Notes: generated by a model from the letters alone, not told the origin. Counted from the stretch's first letter, positions 8,505 through 17,488 are shown. The stretch: 64,000 bases of DNA from Myxococcales bacterium (GCA_019637115.1 JAHBWH010000011.1:17422-81421); one strand, 5' to 3'. Program-made: numbers and translations.

Positions 8505-10001
8505 TCAGCCTCCTTCGAGCGGCAGCGGCAGCGTCGCCCGGCTCCACCGGGCCAGATAGCGCGTCATCCGGAGCTTACGGCGCGTGCTCTCGCTCGTCAT
8601 GTAGCGGACCTTGCCGTAGATCGGCCGCTCGGGCCCCCAGGCCCGATCGTAGCGTCCGAGCACCCAGCAGATGCCGGAGTAGGAGTTCGGGTTTCGACCG
8701 TCGAGCGCGTATTTGTCGTTGAGCGTGATCATCACCTCGAGCGCCACCTCGGGGCTCTCGCTCCACTCGAGGATCTTCTTGCCCCAGAGCATGCGCAGGT
8801 AGTTGTGCATGCGGCCCGTGGCGACGAGCTCGCGCTGCGCGGCGTTCCAGATCTCGTCGTAGGTCTCGGCCGCCTCGAGCTCGCGCAACCCGTAGCGCCG
8901 CGGGCGTGGATCGCGCGCATGCTCCGCGAGCGTCTCCTTCGCCCACGCAGGGAGCGAGTCGTACCGGTCGTAGTCGTCGCGGTGGGAGCAGAGGTTGTAG
9001 CCGAGCTCGCGCCAGGTGACGGCCTCGTCGACGAACGACTCGAACGCGGCGCTCGCGCCCCAGAAGCCTTCGCGTTTGCCGCGATGGGCGGGCTGGACCT
9101 TCGCCTCCGTCCACCCTTCGCGCGCGACGAGGCGCGAGAAGACGTCGTGGATGGAGACGTGTCCGAAGTGGAGATAGGGCGAGAGGCCGCTCGCCGCGTC
9201 GTCGTCGGGGTGGTTTCTGCCCTCACCATAACGGGCGAGCCGCTCGTCGAGGAAACGCGCGAGGCGCGCCTCCCCCGCCCGCGCGCCACCGCGCTCGGGC
9301 ACGGCGGGCACCGCATGATCGATCGGCAGCCGCGCGAGCGCCTCGGGCGCCCTCGCGAGCATCGCGGGCTCGGCGGCAGGCCAGCGCGAGGCGACGTCGG
9401 CGGGGACGGTCGCTCGGCCGAGGTCGTAGCGTTCGAGCGGGGTCGCCGTCGGCGCCTGCCGCAGGTGAGGGAGCAGCTCCCGGTGGAGGTGCCGCCGGAA
9501 GTCCGCCGCGCGCGAGAAGACGCGGTCGGTGGCGTACATCGGGTAGAGGCCGTTCGAGTCGACGGCCTCGAGGCAGACGCCCGCGTCATCGAGCCGAGCG
9601 GCCGCGGCCTCGAGCATCCGAGGCAAGAAGAAACACGGGAAGTCGTCCGTGACGACGGCGACGGCGCGCGCGGCGAGCGCCTCGAGCAACCCGGCGCCCG
9701 CGCCCGGCGTCGGCTCGACGTACGGCAGGTACGCGACCCCCGCGGCGGCGAGCGAGTCGCGATTGTCCGACATGCCGTCGAGCACGAACGCGTGCAGGCG
9801 GTCGCTCGCCCAGCGGTAGCCGACCCGCAGCGCCTCGAGGACGAGCAGCGGCCGCCCGTGCGCGCGGCCCAGCTCGAGCGCGCGATCGACCGCGAAGTTG
9901 AACCGGACGCGCCGCGCGGCGGTCATCCAATAGAGGACGTACTCGCCGCCCGGTCGCACGGGGCCGTCGGTGAGCACACGAACGCGCGAGGTCGGGACCA
10001 C
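8505..10001 (-). CDS. phr: Class II CPD photolyase
   Basis: 498 residues, normal for class II deoxyribodipyrimidine photolyases, which use FAD and light to split cyclobutane pyrimidine dimers. It has the N-terminal antenna-type Rossmann part (VLYWMTAARRVRFNFA) and the conserved FAD-domain signatures: LSPYLHFGHVS, FVDEAVTWRELGYN, LRMLWGKKILEW and WVLGRYDRAWGPERPIYGKV. The last is diagnostic of class II rather than class I. The start is a GTG at 10001. It converges on the upstream lipoprotein gene across about 90 bp that carries a weak hairpin and repeated GCGAGCGGA units. Confidence 0.92.
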   Translation of the reverse strand: MVPTSRVRVLTDGPVRPGGEYVLYWMTAARRVRFNFAVDRALELGRAHGRPLLVLEALRVGYRWASDRLHAFVLDGMSDNRDSLAAAGVAYLPYVEPTPGAGAGLLEALAARAVAVVTDDFPCFFLPRMLEAAAARLDDAGVCLEAVDSNGLYPMYATDRVFSRAADFRRHLHRELLPHLRQAPTATPLERYDLGRATVPADVASRWPAAEPAMLARAPEALARLPIDHAVPAVPERGGARAGEARLARFLDERLARYGEGRNHPDDDAASGLSPYLHFGHVSIHDVFSRLVAREGWTEAKVQPAHRGKREGFWGASAAFESFVDEAVTWRELGYNLCSHRDDYDRYDSLPAWAKETLAEHARDPRPRRYGLRELEAAETYDEIWNAAQRELVATGRMHNYLRMLWGKKILEWSESPEVALEVMITLNDKYALDGRNPNSYSGICWVLGRYDRAWGPERPIYGKVRYMTSESTRRKLRMTRYLARWSRATLPLPLEGG

Positions 10002-10064
10002 CCGCGGTGCATGAGGTCGGTCGCGCGCGCGGTCCAGTCCAGTGCCGCCGTCGTCGCCCCGAGC

Positions 10065-10712
10065 TCAGAGCTGGCCGGCCTGGGCCTTCTGCATGAGCTG
10101 CATCGCGAGCTGCAGGGCGCGAGAGTAGTCGCCCGCCATGCGGAGCTTGCCGCCCATGAAGAGCGCCTGCGGGTTGACCTCTCCAGCGCGCGCCGCCTCG
10201 AGATCGTCGTATTTGATCGTCGCCGAGAACTTCGGCTCCGCCGGCGGCTCGGGCGCGTTCAGGCCGACCCGGATGGTGACCTCGTCGAGCTCGGGCACGT
10301 CTTGGACGACGACGTGGAAGAGCAGGCTGTCGGTGCCGAGCGCCTCCTGGAGGTTCTTCGACGCCGTACCGACCGCGCGCTTGGCGGCCTTCTCTTCCTC
10401 GAGCTCGCCCTGGGCGGCCGCCTCGCCGAGCAGCATGCGCAGCGCCTCGCCCGGCGCCGCGACCGCGAGCCGGATCTTGCTGCTCTCCGGTTTGCTCGAG
10501 AGCACCGTCATCGCCCCACCTTCGAGGGCCAAAAAGACCTCACCCTCTCCCTCGACCTCGAGATAGACGGCGCCGGTCGCGCCCTCGACGTCCGCCAAGC
10601 GCGACTGCGCGCGCGCGTCGCCGCCCGCGGCCTTGGCGCGGAGTCGCTCGACGCCCTTGGCGAAGAGCTGGGGGAAGGTTTCCTTGAGGAAGGTGATCGG
10701 CTCGGTGCTCAT
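10065..10712 (-). CDS. SCP2-like sterol/lipid-binding domain protein
   Basis: 215 residues starting MSTEPITFLKE. The C-terminal portion (ATIKYDDLEAARAGEVNPQ then LFMGGKLRMAGDYSRALQL) is the standard ending of SCP2-fold proteins, in which the MxGKLKxxGD-type motif contributes to the hydrophobic pocket. The middle has an Ala/Glu-rich helical stretch. Proteins of this kind bind lipids or acyl chains; the ligand cannot be given. The gene lies 123 bp downstream of pckA on the same strand but is separated from it by a strong terminator, so it probably has its own promoter. Confidence 0.78.
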   Translation of the reverse strand: MSTEPITFLKETFPQLFAKGVERLRAKAAGGDARAQSRLADVEGATGAVYLEVEGEGEVFLALEGGAMTVLSSKPESSKIRLAVAAPGEALRMLLGEAAAQGELEEEKAAKRAVGTASKNLQEALGTDSLLFHVVVQDVPELDEVTIRVGLNAPEPPAEPKFSATIKYDDLEAARAGEVNPQALFMGGKLRMAGDYSRALQLAMQLMQKAQAGQL

Positions 10713-10748
10713 GGTGCGCGGGAGGTTAGACGAAGTGGGGGAGATACG

Positions 10749-10774
10749 AAAAGCCCCGAGGGACGCTCGGGGCT
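10749..10774 (-). terminator. Rho-independent terminator after pckA
   Basis: On the minus strand AGCCCCGAG (10774-10766), a 5-nt loop and CTCGGGGCT (10760-10752) form a perfect 9-bp GC-rich stem, followed directly by a short TTTT run (reading to 10749). It lies about 60 bp past the pckA stop, in the right orientation to end pckA transcription before the SCP2 gene. Confidence 0.82.
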
Positions 10775-10834
10775 CTCCGCGTGGCACGTGCGCGCCGACC
10801 ACCGGGCCAAGCGCAACGGAGGCGGCACCTCCGA

Positions 10835-12427
10835 TCAGAGGCGCGGGCCGGCGGCGCGGATCGCCTCGCTCGCGCCGGCCTCGTAGGTCTTGAAGTTGTC
10901 GATGAAGAACTTCGCGAGCTTCTTGGCGGTCGCGTCGTAGGCGCTCTTGTCGGCCCACGTGTTCTTCGGCCAGAGGATCTCGTCGGGGACGTTCGGACAG
11001 GTCGTCGGGACCGCGAAGCCGAAGGTCGGATCCTCGCGCGTCTCGACCTTCGCGAGGCTGCCGTCGTGGATCGCGTCGAGGATGGCGCGCGTGTGCGGGA
11101 GGCTCATGCGACGCCCGACGCCGTAGGACCCGCCCGTCCAGCCGGTGTTGACGAGCCACGTCGTCGCGCCGTGCTTGGCGAGGCGCTCCGCGAGAAGCTC
11201 CGCGTACTTCGACGGGTGCCAGACCATGAAGGGGCCACCGAAGCACGCGCTGAAGGTCGGGCTCGGCTCCGTCACGCCTACTTCGGTGCCGGCGACCTTG
11301 GCGGTGTAGCCGCTGATGAAGTGGTACATCGCCTGCTCGGGCGTGAGCCGCGAGACGGGCGGCAGCACCCCGTACGCATCCGCGGTGAGCATGATGACGT
11401 TGTTCGGGTGCTTGCCGACGCAGGGGATCTTCGCGTTTGCGATGAACTCGATGGGGTAGCTGCAGCGCGTGTTCTCGGTGATCGAGGTGTCGGAGTAGTC
11501 GACCTCGCGCGTTGTCCGATCGTAGACGACGTTCTCGAGCACGGCGCCGTAGCGGATCGCGCCATGGATCTCCGGCTCGTTCTCGGCCGAGAGGTGAATT
11601 GCCTTGGCGTAGCAACCGCCCTCGATGTTGAAGATGCCGTCCTCGCTCCAGACGTGCTCGTCGTCACCGATGAGCTTGCGGGAGGGGTCGGCGCTCAGCG
11701 TCGTCTTCCCGGTGCCGCTCAAGCCGAAGAAGATCGAGGTCGATCCGTCGGAGCCCTCGTTCGCCGAGCAGTGCATCGAGAGCTGGCCCTGCAGCGGCAT
11801 GAGGTAGTTCATGATGGTGAACACGCCCTTCTTCATCTCGCCGGCGTACTCGGTGCCGAGGATGACGAACTCCTTGCGGGCGAAGTTCAGCGCGACGCTC
11901 GTCTTCGACGTCATGCTGGTCGTGTAGCGGTTGGCGCTGAAGGCGCCGGCGTTGAACACGACGTAGTCCGGCTCGCCAAAGCTCGCGAGCTCCTCGGGCG
12001 TCGGACGGATCAACATATTCCACATGAAGAGCGCGTGATACGCGCGCGAGCAGACGATGCGCACCTTGATGCGGTAGCGCGGGTCCCACCCGGCGAAGCC
12101 GTCGACGACGAAGAGCCGCTTGCGCGTGTTCAGGTAGTCGAGAGCGCGCTCGCGGTTGATCATGAACGTGCGCTCGTCGACCGGCATGTTCACGTCACCC
12201 CACCACACGTGGTCGTGACACCCCGGCTCGTCGACGATCCGCTTGTCCTTGGGGCTGCGTCCCGTCTTCTCGCCCGAGTACGCGATGAGCGCCCCGGTCG
12301 CGGAGATCGCGGTGCCCTCCTCGTAGTGCAGGCCGACCTCGTAGAGCTGGCCTGGGGAGGCGTTGCGAATGACGTTCTTGACCGTAATGCCGTAGCTGGA
12401 GAGCGAGAGAGGTTCGTTCTGGGGCAT
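10835..12427 (-). CDS. pckA: Phosphoenolpyruvate carboxykinase (ATP)
   Basis: 530 residues, the usual length for the ATP-dependent class. The enzyme converts oxaloacetate and ATP to PEP, CO2 and ADP at the gluconeogenic branch from the TCA cycle. Visible motifs are the PEP/oxaloacetate region [13 protein letters not shown] (about 53-65), the kinase-1a P-loop GLSGTGKT (235-242), the kinase-2 metal site LIGDDEHVW (D255/D256), and EGGCYAK (269-275), which is specific to ATP-type enzymes. All expected catalytic residues are present. It is monocistronic with its own terminator. Upstream lies an imperfect palindrome at 12530-12551. Confidence 0.97.
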   Translation of the reverse strand: MPQNEPLSLSSYGITVKNVIRNASPGQLYEVGLHYEEGTAISATGALIAYSGEKTGRSPKDKRIVDEPGCHDHVWWGDVNMPVDERTFMINRERALDYLNTRKRLFVVDGFAGWDPRYRIKVRIVCSRAYHALFMWNMLIRPTPEELASFGEPDYVVFNAGAFSANRYTTSMTSKTSVALNFARKEFVILGTEYAGEMKKGVFTIMNYLMPLQGQLSMHCSANEGSDGSTSIFFGLSGTGKTTLSADPSRKLIGDDEHVWSEDGIFNIEGGCYAKAIHLSAENEPEIHGAIRYGAVLENVVYDRTTREVDYSDTSITENTRCSYPIEFIANAKIPCVGKHPNNVIMLTADAYGVLPPVSRLTPEQAMYHFISGYTAKVAGTEVGVTEPSPTFSACFGGPFMVWHPSKYAELLAERLAKHGATTWLVNTGWTGGSYGVGRRMSLPHTRAILDAIHDGSLAKVETREDPTFGFAVPTTCPNVPDEILWPKNTWADKSAYDATAKKLAKFFIDNFKTYEAGASEAIRAAGPRL

Positions 12428-12529
12428 GCAAAGTCCTCGCGCGGCGCCGCGTCGCGGCGATGTCGCGAGCCTAGCCCGAACGACCGAACGACGCCCGGGA
12501 ACAAATGTAAGACGTTGTGCGTGTCATCG

Positions 12530-12551
12530 CGTAACACACTCTAGAGTTACG
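12530..12551. promoter_or_regulatory. Inverted repeat CGTAAC-N10-GTTACG upstream of pckA
   Basis: CGTAAC (12530-12535) and GTTACG (12546-12551) flank 10 nt that contain CTCTAGAG-like symmetry. It sits about 100 bp upstream of pckA and 160 bp downstream of the response regulator stop, in one of the less GC-rich spots nearby. It may be an operator for pckA; this is inference from symmetry and position only. Confidence 0.35.
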
Positions 12552-12708
12552 GAACGACGCCGGCGCCAAGCGCCGAGGAGGGCGAGCGCCGAGAGCGCGC
12601 GAGCAGGCGTCGCACCTCCGTCTCGTGCGCATGGGTCCGCAGGCGGAGACGACCTTCGCGTCGCCGTTGCCAGGCACCTCACGCAGGGGATGGATGCCGC
12701 CTCGCGCG

Positions 12709-13077
12709 TCAGCCGTTCCCCGCGAGCTCGCGGATCAGCTCGCGCAGCTCGGAGGTGTCGAAGGGCTTCGCCAGCGTCGCGTCGACGCCCACACGCGCGG
12801 CGACCTCGTCCCGGATCGCGCTGGCGCTCAGCAGGACGATCGCCGGGCGGGCGTCGGGGTGTCGCTCGCGGAGCGTCAGGAGGAAGGCCTCGCCGTCCAT
12901 GCCCGGCATCATCAGGTCCGCGACGATGACCTGCGGCATCGGGTCGAGCTGGTCGAGGGCGTCGAGGCCGTCGGAGGCGAAGCGGACCAGGAACCCGTCG
13001 TGCTCGAGGAGCCGACCGATCATCTTCCGCAGATCCGGATCGTCGTCGACGACGAGGACGCTGATACCAACGCTCAC
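12709..13077 (-). CDS. Single-domain response regulator (CheY-like REC)
   Basis: About 122 residues, a lone receiver domain. It has the acidic cluster VVDDDPDL near residue 10, the phospho-acceptor Asp in VADLMMPGMDG (about 53), the switch Ser in LLSAS and the Lys in LAKPFD: a complete active-site set. There is no output domain, so it should act through protein contacts or a phosphorelay. The GTG start at 13077 is the only start that keeps the first beta strand and not much else. The kinase partner is not visible nearby. Confidence 0.88.
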   Translation of the reverse strand: MSVGISVLVVDDDPDLRKMIGRLLEHDGFLVRFASDGLDALDQLDPMPQVIVADLMMPGMDGEAFLLTLRERHPDARPAIVLLSASAIRDEVAARVGVDATLAKPFDTSELRELIRELAGNG

Positions 13078-13306
13078 CGATCCGAGACGTACCCTCTCCG
13101 GCGGGCCTGTCGCAAGGGCATCGTGCCGGGGATGCGCGCGATCGAGCCCGACTCGAGCGGCTCGACCTCGCGCTCCTACCTCGCCACAGGAGCGGCGACG
13201 AAGGACGGGCCGAAGGCGATTCGAGGCGGCACGAGGCCGAGATCGACGCCGAGGACCGCGATCCACCGGTCGAGACTCCTGCGGCGAGCTACTCGATGAA
13301 AATCCC

Positions 13307-13336
13307 TTGACCCTCGCGAGGGCACGGGTCACACAT
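13307..13336 (+). promoter_or_regulatory. Possible sigma-70-type promoter of tRNA-Ala
   Basis: TTGACC (13307-13312) and ACACAT (13331-13336) are separated by 18 bp and end about 27 bp before the tRNA. The -35 matches the consensus TTGACA at five of six positions; the -10 is weak. Confidence 0.4.
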
Positions 13337-13362
13337 CCGGTCCCGCCACGGCGGGTAGCTCC

Positions 13363-13435
13363 GGGGCTGTAGCTCAGCTGGGAGAGCGTCGCACTGGCAG
13401 TGCGAAGGTCAGGGGTTCGATCCCCCTCAGCTCCA
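13363..13435 (+). tRNA. tRNA-Ala(GGC)
   Basis: A 73-nt cloverleaf. Acceptor stem GGGGCTG/CAGCTCC with discriminator A; D-arm GCTC-AGCTGGGA-GAGC; anticodon stem TCGCA/TGCGA with loop CTGGCAG giving anticodon GGC; T-arm AGGGG-TTCGATC-CCCCT. The 3' CCA is not encoded (ACCC follows). It reads GCC (and GCU) alanine codons, fitting the GC-rich codon use. A clear terminator follows at 13454. Confidence 0.97.
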
Positions 13436-13453
13436 CCCGGGCACGAATCGAGG

Positions 13454-13482
13454 CGAGAGGCGACTCTCGCCTCTCGTGTTTT
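13454..13482 (+). terminator. Rho-independent terminator of tRNA-Ala
   Basis: CGAGAGGCGA (13454-13463), a 3-nt loop and TCGCCTCTCG (13467-13476) form a perfect 10-bp stem followed by TGTTTT, 19 bp after the tRNA. Confidence 0.88.
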
Positions 13483-13566
13483 CCGTCCGCAATCTCTGTC
13501 GAACGCTCTCCGTCCCGGAGGTCCGGGTTTTTGACCCTGCGGCGGGGTTCGGCGAGCTTCGGTGGC

Positions 13567-15033
13567 GTGACCCGATCCTTCGCGCGGCTCGTAGGGCTCC
13601 TCTCGGTCGTCTCGGTCGCGTGCAGCCCCGCGCCCCGCAGCGACCTGCTCGATCTCTCGAGTATCGGGCCGACCCAAGTCGATGAAGGCACCCCTCTCGT
13701 CGTCGAGGGCGACGGCTTCCCCACGGGCCGCGAAGGCACGCTCCGCCTCGTCGGCGTCCTCCACCGGCCGGGCGCCGCGCCGGCCGCGTACCGCCGCGCG
13801 GTGCCCATCCGGGCGAGCTCGGCCAGCCGGGCCGAGCTCGCGGTGGACGCCGAGCTCCTCCAGACGCTCGGAGGCCGAGGGACCTTCGAGGGGCGCGCCG
13901 AGCTCGCGTTCGAGGCAGCGCACGGCGGCACGGTGCGGGGCGCGCTCGACGCCACCCTCGACCTCGGCGAGCCCAGCCCCCGTCCGCGCCGCGTGCAGGA
14001 CGCGGCCGAGGCGAACGCGCTGCTCTCGCGGCTCGGCGTCACGCTCGGCGACGACCCCGACGCGCTGGTCATCGAATCCCTCGAGCCCGTGGGGGCGGGC
14101 GCGGGCGCGGGGCTCCGCGTCGGAGACCGAATCGTCTCGCTCGGGGGCCTCCGCCCGAGGAGCGTGGACGAGCTGCGCCCTGCGCCGGGCAGCGCGCTCG
14201 AGCTGGGCGTCGAGCGCGGAGAGGGGGCTCGGGCGGTGATCCTCGTGGGTGCCGCGACGCAGGCTCCGCCGCCCGACCCGCTGATCCCCGCGTTGCTCGC
14301 GCTCCTCGTCCTCGTCTTCGTGACGGTCGGGCCGGGGGCTCGGGTGCTCGGCTCGCTCCGCCGGGTGAGCGCGGGCGCGACTCTCCGCGACCTCGCGCTC
14401 GCGGGGCTGGTGGCCGCCGCCTTCGCGGGCGCCCGCTTGGACGCGACCCTCGGCCTCGCCTGCGTCGTCGTGGTCGCCTCGGCGGCCCAGCTCGCGCGCG
14501 GCCTCGCCCTCGGGAGCGGCCTCGCGCGCCTGACCCCGCTCGGCCTCGCCCTCGTCGTCGCCACGCTCGCGCGTGGCGAGATCGCGCTCACCTCGAGCCT
14601 CGAGCTCTCGCTGGGTGAGGCGCTCCTCGCGCGACAGCCGCTGACGGCGTTGCCCTTCGTCGCGTCGTTGCTCGTGCTCGCGCCGAGCCCCGAGGGCCTC
14701 GCGGAGGGCGTCCTCGCGCGCGCGCTCCCGATGCTCGCTCGCGCCATCGGTGCGACGTGGGTGGGTGTGGTCTTCGGCCTTCCGACCTTCGCCGCCCCTC
14801 TGCTCGCGTGGGGCGCGCTCTCCGCGCCCTTCGTGCCCACCACGCGGCTCGTCCCCTTCTCGCTCCTGGCGGCCGGGCTCAGCGGGTATTTCCTCTTCGA
14901 GCTCGACACGAGCCGCCCGGTCGAGAGCCTGCTCGATCCGCGCGCGACGCTCTGGCTCGCGCTCGGCGCGGGCGCCCTCCTGACCATCGCGGGCCGCCTG
15001 CGCGCGACCCCGCGCGCCCACCTCTACCTCTGA
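13567..15033 (+). CDS. Putative lipoprotein with PDZ domain fused to a multispan membrane domain
   Basis: About 488 residues from GTG 13567; a TTG at 13531 is also in frame. The N-terminus has a signal-like stretch ending in a possible lipobox (SVVSVAC). A beta-rich region with an IPT/TIG-like beginning (GPTQVDEGTPLVVEGDGFP) spans about 30-130. A PDZ-like module (about 165-230; GAGLRVGDRIVSLGGLRP) then leads into about eight strongly hydrophobic segments. I do not recognise the membrane part; a resemblance to NuoH-type subunits is possible but not shown. A lipid-anchored N-terminus plus a polytopic C-terminus is odd, so the Cys may instead lie in a first membrane helix. It starts about 85 bp after the tRNA terminator. 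Confidence 0.62.
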   Translation: MTRSFARLVGLLSVVSVACSPAPRSDLLDLSSIGPTQVDEGTPLVVEGDGFPTGREGTLRLVGVLHRPGAAPAAYRRAVPIRASSASRAELAVDAELLQTLGGRGTFEGRAELAFEAAHGGTVRGALDATLDLGEPSPRPRRVQDAAEANALLSRLGVTLGDDPDALVIESLEPVGAGAGAGLRVGDRIVSLGGLRPRSVDELRPAPGSALELGVERGEGARAVILVGAATQAPPPDPLIPALLALLVLVFVTVGPGARVLGSLRRVSAGATLRDLALAGLVAAAFAGARLDATLGLACVVVVASAAQLARGLALGSGLARLTPLGLALVVATLARGEIALTSSLELSLGEALLARQPLTALPFVASLLVLAPSPEGLAEGVLARALPMLARAIGATWVGVVFGLPTFAAPLLAWGALSAPFVPTTRLVPFSLLAAGLSGYFLFELDTSRPVESLLDPRATLWLALGAGALLTIAGRLRATPRAHLYL

Positions 15034-15216
15034 CCACGCGGGGAGAGCGGGGCCATCCCCGGCGCCCGGACCGAGCGCAAGCGAGCCGACCGCGACACGA
15101 GGCGCCCTCGAGAGCGCCACGAGCCGCGCACGGCTCGAGCAACTCGCCGGGCGCGTCACGGGGACTGGGCACGCTGCGGCAAACGCCACGCCGAACGGCA
15201 CGCCGCGGGGCCGCGC

Positions 15217-17043
15217 TCACTCGTCCTCGACCTCGACCCGCACCTTCGCCTCGAGGCGCTCGCCCTTGCCGCCGCGGAAGAGCGTCCCGCTGGTCGGCGT
15301 CGCGTCGCGGTAGTTGCGACCATGCGCGACCCGGACGTGGTCGCGCCCGCCCATGATCCCGTTGGTCGGATCGTAGCCGCGCCAGCCCACGTTCGGCAGG
15401 TAGACCTCGGCCCACGCGTGGCTCGCCTCGGACTGGATCTGGTTGTCGTAGCTCGCGCCCGTGAAGATGTAGCCGACGCGGTAACGCGCGGGGACGTTGA
15501 GCAAGCGGCAGAGACAGATGAAGAGGTTCGCGAAGTCCTGGCAGACGCCTCGTCGCTCGATGAAGACGACGAAGGGGGAGGTCTCGATCTGGGTCGCGCC
15601 CTGCACGTAGGCGAAGTCGCGGAAGATGCTCTGGTTCATGTCCCGCAAGGTCTCGACGAGGTCGTAGTCGTTGCGGAGCGCGAAGCTCATCGCGTACTCG
15701 CTCAGCTCGTGCAGCTGCGTCTCGGGGAGCTCGGGCGGCAGCAGGTAGGGCGTCATCATCTGCCGCTGCCAAGGCATCCAGACCAGCGGCAGGGTCGCGC
15801 GCTTGAGCGGCGCGATCGGATCGTGCTCGCGCACGTGCACCCGCGAGCGAGCGCGGATCCAGAGCTCCTCGTAGGGCCGCTCGATCTTGTACTGCAGCAT
15901 CTGGTTGCCGAAGACGTCCTCGGCGCGCCGCGCCGCGCCTGGCGGGCTGATCTCGAGCCGATAGTCGAGCACGTCCTGCCCCAGGTCGTGCACCGGGTGG
16001 AGCCGAAAGACGTGCGTGCTCAGCTCGACCGCCTCCTCGTAGCGGTAGATCGTCTCGTGCTCCACCGTCAGGATCCGACCATCCCGGGCCTTCTTGACCG
16101 CGGCGGCCCGTGGCACGCCGAGCAGGCGGGGCTGCTCGCTCGCGGCGGGGACCTGCCCGCGCCGCGTCGAGGCGTCCGGCGGGCTCGCGGGCGGCTCCGC
16201 GGGCGCCGGCGCGCTCGGACGCGACGCCTCAGGCGCGGCGCCGCCGACGCTCGAGTAGGTGAAGACGCCGCGGCGCATCACGACCATCTCGCCGGGCGTG
16301 AGCTCTTGCCAGCCCGGATCGTCGTCGAGGGGCGTCCGCGAGACGATCGTGACCGTCCGGTTGACGTCGTAGGGGCTCGAGAGGTCGAGCACGACCTTCT
16401 CACCCACGAGCACGAAGCGCTCGTGCGGCGGTACGCGTCGGATGCGGAAGAACGGGTGCTGCCCACGCGCGTCGCGGTGCGCGACGACGTCGTGGCCGTC
16501 GGAGAGGACGAAATTCCCGTGGCTCGTCGGTGAGACGGCGTCGAGCTCCATCAGCCAGCCGTGGAGGCGCTCCCAACCGACCGCGCCGAGGCTGCGCGCG
16601 CCGACCTCGCGGATCCGACCGAGCAACCAGCAGAAGGCGTGCTCGGAGTCCGTGCGTCCGACGGGCTCGAACGCGGGCGACTCCCCGAGGGGGAGCTTCT
16701 CCTGAAGGTCGCGGCCGAGCTCACCGCTGTGCGCGAAGATCCAATCCCGGCCCGCCCACGCGCGCTGGAAGGGGTGCGTGTCCTGCTGCGTCACGCGCTT
16801 GGCGGCGCCGTGCGTGTGGCAGATGAAGACGCTCGAGCGGAAGCGGTCCCAGTCGCGGAGGACACGCGTGAGCGGCGTCTCGTGCGTGGCGTTCGGGTCC
16901 TTCACGACGGTCGCCGCGGCGTCGTCCATCGGGTACCAGGCGAACCCCCAGCCCGCGGACGCGTCCTTCCCCTTGCCCGCCATCAGCGTGATCGAGGGAG
17001 ACGCGGCTGCGTCGAAGGACATCGCGAGGAGGTGGCTCGTCAC
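15217..17043 (-). CDS. Class II amidotransferase-like domain fused to a transglutaminase-like protease, N-terminal Cys absent
   Basis: 608 residues. Residues 1-250 match the YafJ/DUG3-type class II glutamine amidotransferase (Ntn-hydrolase) fold: LLAMSFD at the start, DASAGWGFAWYP, ICHTHGAAKR, THPFQRAW, DWIFAHSGEL and RTDSEHAFCWLL. The family needs Cys at position 2; here the start reads V/M-T-S-H-L-L. The nearest upstream Cys codon is not preceded by a start codon. A Pro/Ala linker (about 270-315) leads to a bacterial transglutaminase N-terminal domain (TVEHETIYRYEEAVELSTHV) and a transglutaminase core with Cys in RRGVCQDFANL, His in SHAWAEVYLP and Asp in YDPTNG, a complete triad. The start is GTG 17043. 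It lies 33 bp after the small winged-helix gene, probably co-transcribed. Confidence 0.82.
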   Translation of the reverse strand: MTSHLLAMSFDAAASPSITLMAGKGKDASAGWGFAWYPMDDAAATVVKDPNATHETPLTRVLRDWDRFRSSVFICHTHGAAKRVTQQDTHPFQRAWAGRDWIFAHSGELGRDLQEKLPLGESPAFEPVGRTDSEHAFCWLLGRIREVGARSLGAVGWERLHGWLMELDAVSPTSHGNFVLSDGHDVVAHRDARGQHPFFRIRRVPPHERFVLVGEKVVLDLSSPYDVNRTVTIVSRTPLDDDPGWQELTPGEMVVMRRGVFTYSSVGGAAPEASRPSAPAPAEPPASPPDASTRRGQVPAASEQPRLLGVPRAAAVKKARDGRILTVEHETIYRYEEAVELSTHVFRLHPVHDLGQDVLDYRLEISPPGAARRAEDVFGNQMLQYKIERPYEELWIRARSRVHVREHDPIAPLKRATLPLVWMPWQRQMMTPYLLPPELPETQLHELSEYAMSFALRNDYDLVETLRDMNQSIFRDFAYVQGATQIETSPFVVFIERRGVCQDFANLFICLCRLLNVPARYRVGYIFTGASYDNQIQSEASHAWAEVYLPNVGWRGYDPTNGIMGGRDHVRVAHGRNYRDATPTSGTLFRGGKGERLEAKVRVEVEDE

Positions 17044-17076
17044 GCCGCGACACTCTTCGGTGCGGGCGGATCGGGG

Positions 17077-17328
17077 TCAAGCCGCTCGGGCGGCGTGGCC
17101 CTGCGCGTCACGCGAAGCGCGGAGCGCGGCCGCGATGGCGAGGCCACGGAGCGTCAGGCGCGCGCGGCCAGCGTCGACGAGGCCTCGGCGCTCGAGGTGC
17201 AGGAGCCCCTCGGCGACGCGGAGCGGGGACACCCCGAGGCGGGCGCCGAGGCGCCCCGCCGTGGCGGGCCGATCACCGAGCGAGAGGAGGAGGTCGAGGA
17301 GCGAGAGGACGAGCATTTCGTGATCCAT
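17077..17328 (-). CDS. Small winged-helix DNA-binding-like protein
   Basis: 83 residues. The order of helices (LVLSLLDLLLSLGDRPATA, ARLGVSPLRVAEGLLHLERRG, LVDAGRARLTLRGLAIAAAL) fits a single winged helix of the MarR/DtxR/ArsR kind, with recognition helix around VSPLRVAEGLLHL and a short wing. No effector domain is present. It is the first gene before the amidotransferase-transglutaminase fusion and is divergent from the pncB cluster, so it might regulate either side or itself; direct repeats lie in the shared upstream region. Function is inferred from fold only. Confidence 0.6.
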   Translation of the reverse strand: MDHEMLVLSLLDLLLSLGDRPATAGRLGARLGVSPLRVAEGLLHLERRGLVDAGRARLTLRGLAIAAALRASRDAQGHAARAA

Positions 17329-17362
17329 GACCTGATGATGCGCGCAGCACTGATCACTCGTC

Positions 17363-17383
17363 CAGTTTCATGCATTCAGTTTC
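17363..17383. promoter_or_regulatory. Direct repeat CAGTTTC with 14-bp period in divergent promoter region
   Basis: CAGTTTC occurs at 17363-17369 and 17377-17383, separated by a 7-nt segment containing ATGCAT. It lies 35 bp upstream of the winged-helix gene and in the region shared with pncB. The AT-richer setting and spacing suggest a binding site for a small regulator; inference only. Confidence 0.35.
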
Positions 17384-17471
17384 TCCTGCCCCACACATGG
17401 CGAGGCCACTGTTGAGCTCACTGAGGGGTTTTTCCCGAAATCACCGCGCTCCCCCTTGTCACCAGAGCCTA

Positions 17472-17488
17472 AGTGTACAACATACAAT
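17472..17488. promoter_or_regulatory. Candidate NrtR operator upstream of pncB
   Basis: AGTGTA-CAACA-TACAAT is an imperfect palindrome (5 of 6 arm positions pair), 66 bp before the pncB start. Its right arm TACAAT could also serve as a -10 box, so repressor binding would block transcription. NrtR regulators bind palindromes upstream of NAD genes in other bacteria, and an nrtR gene lies in this cluster; the pairing of site and regulator is inference. Confidence 0.45.
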
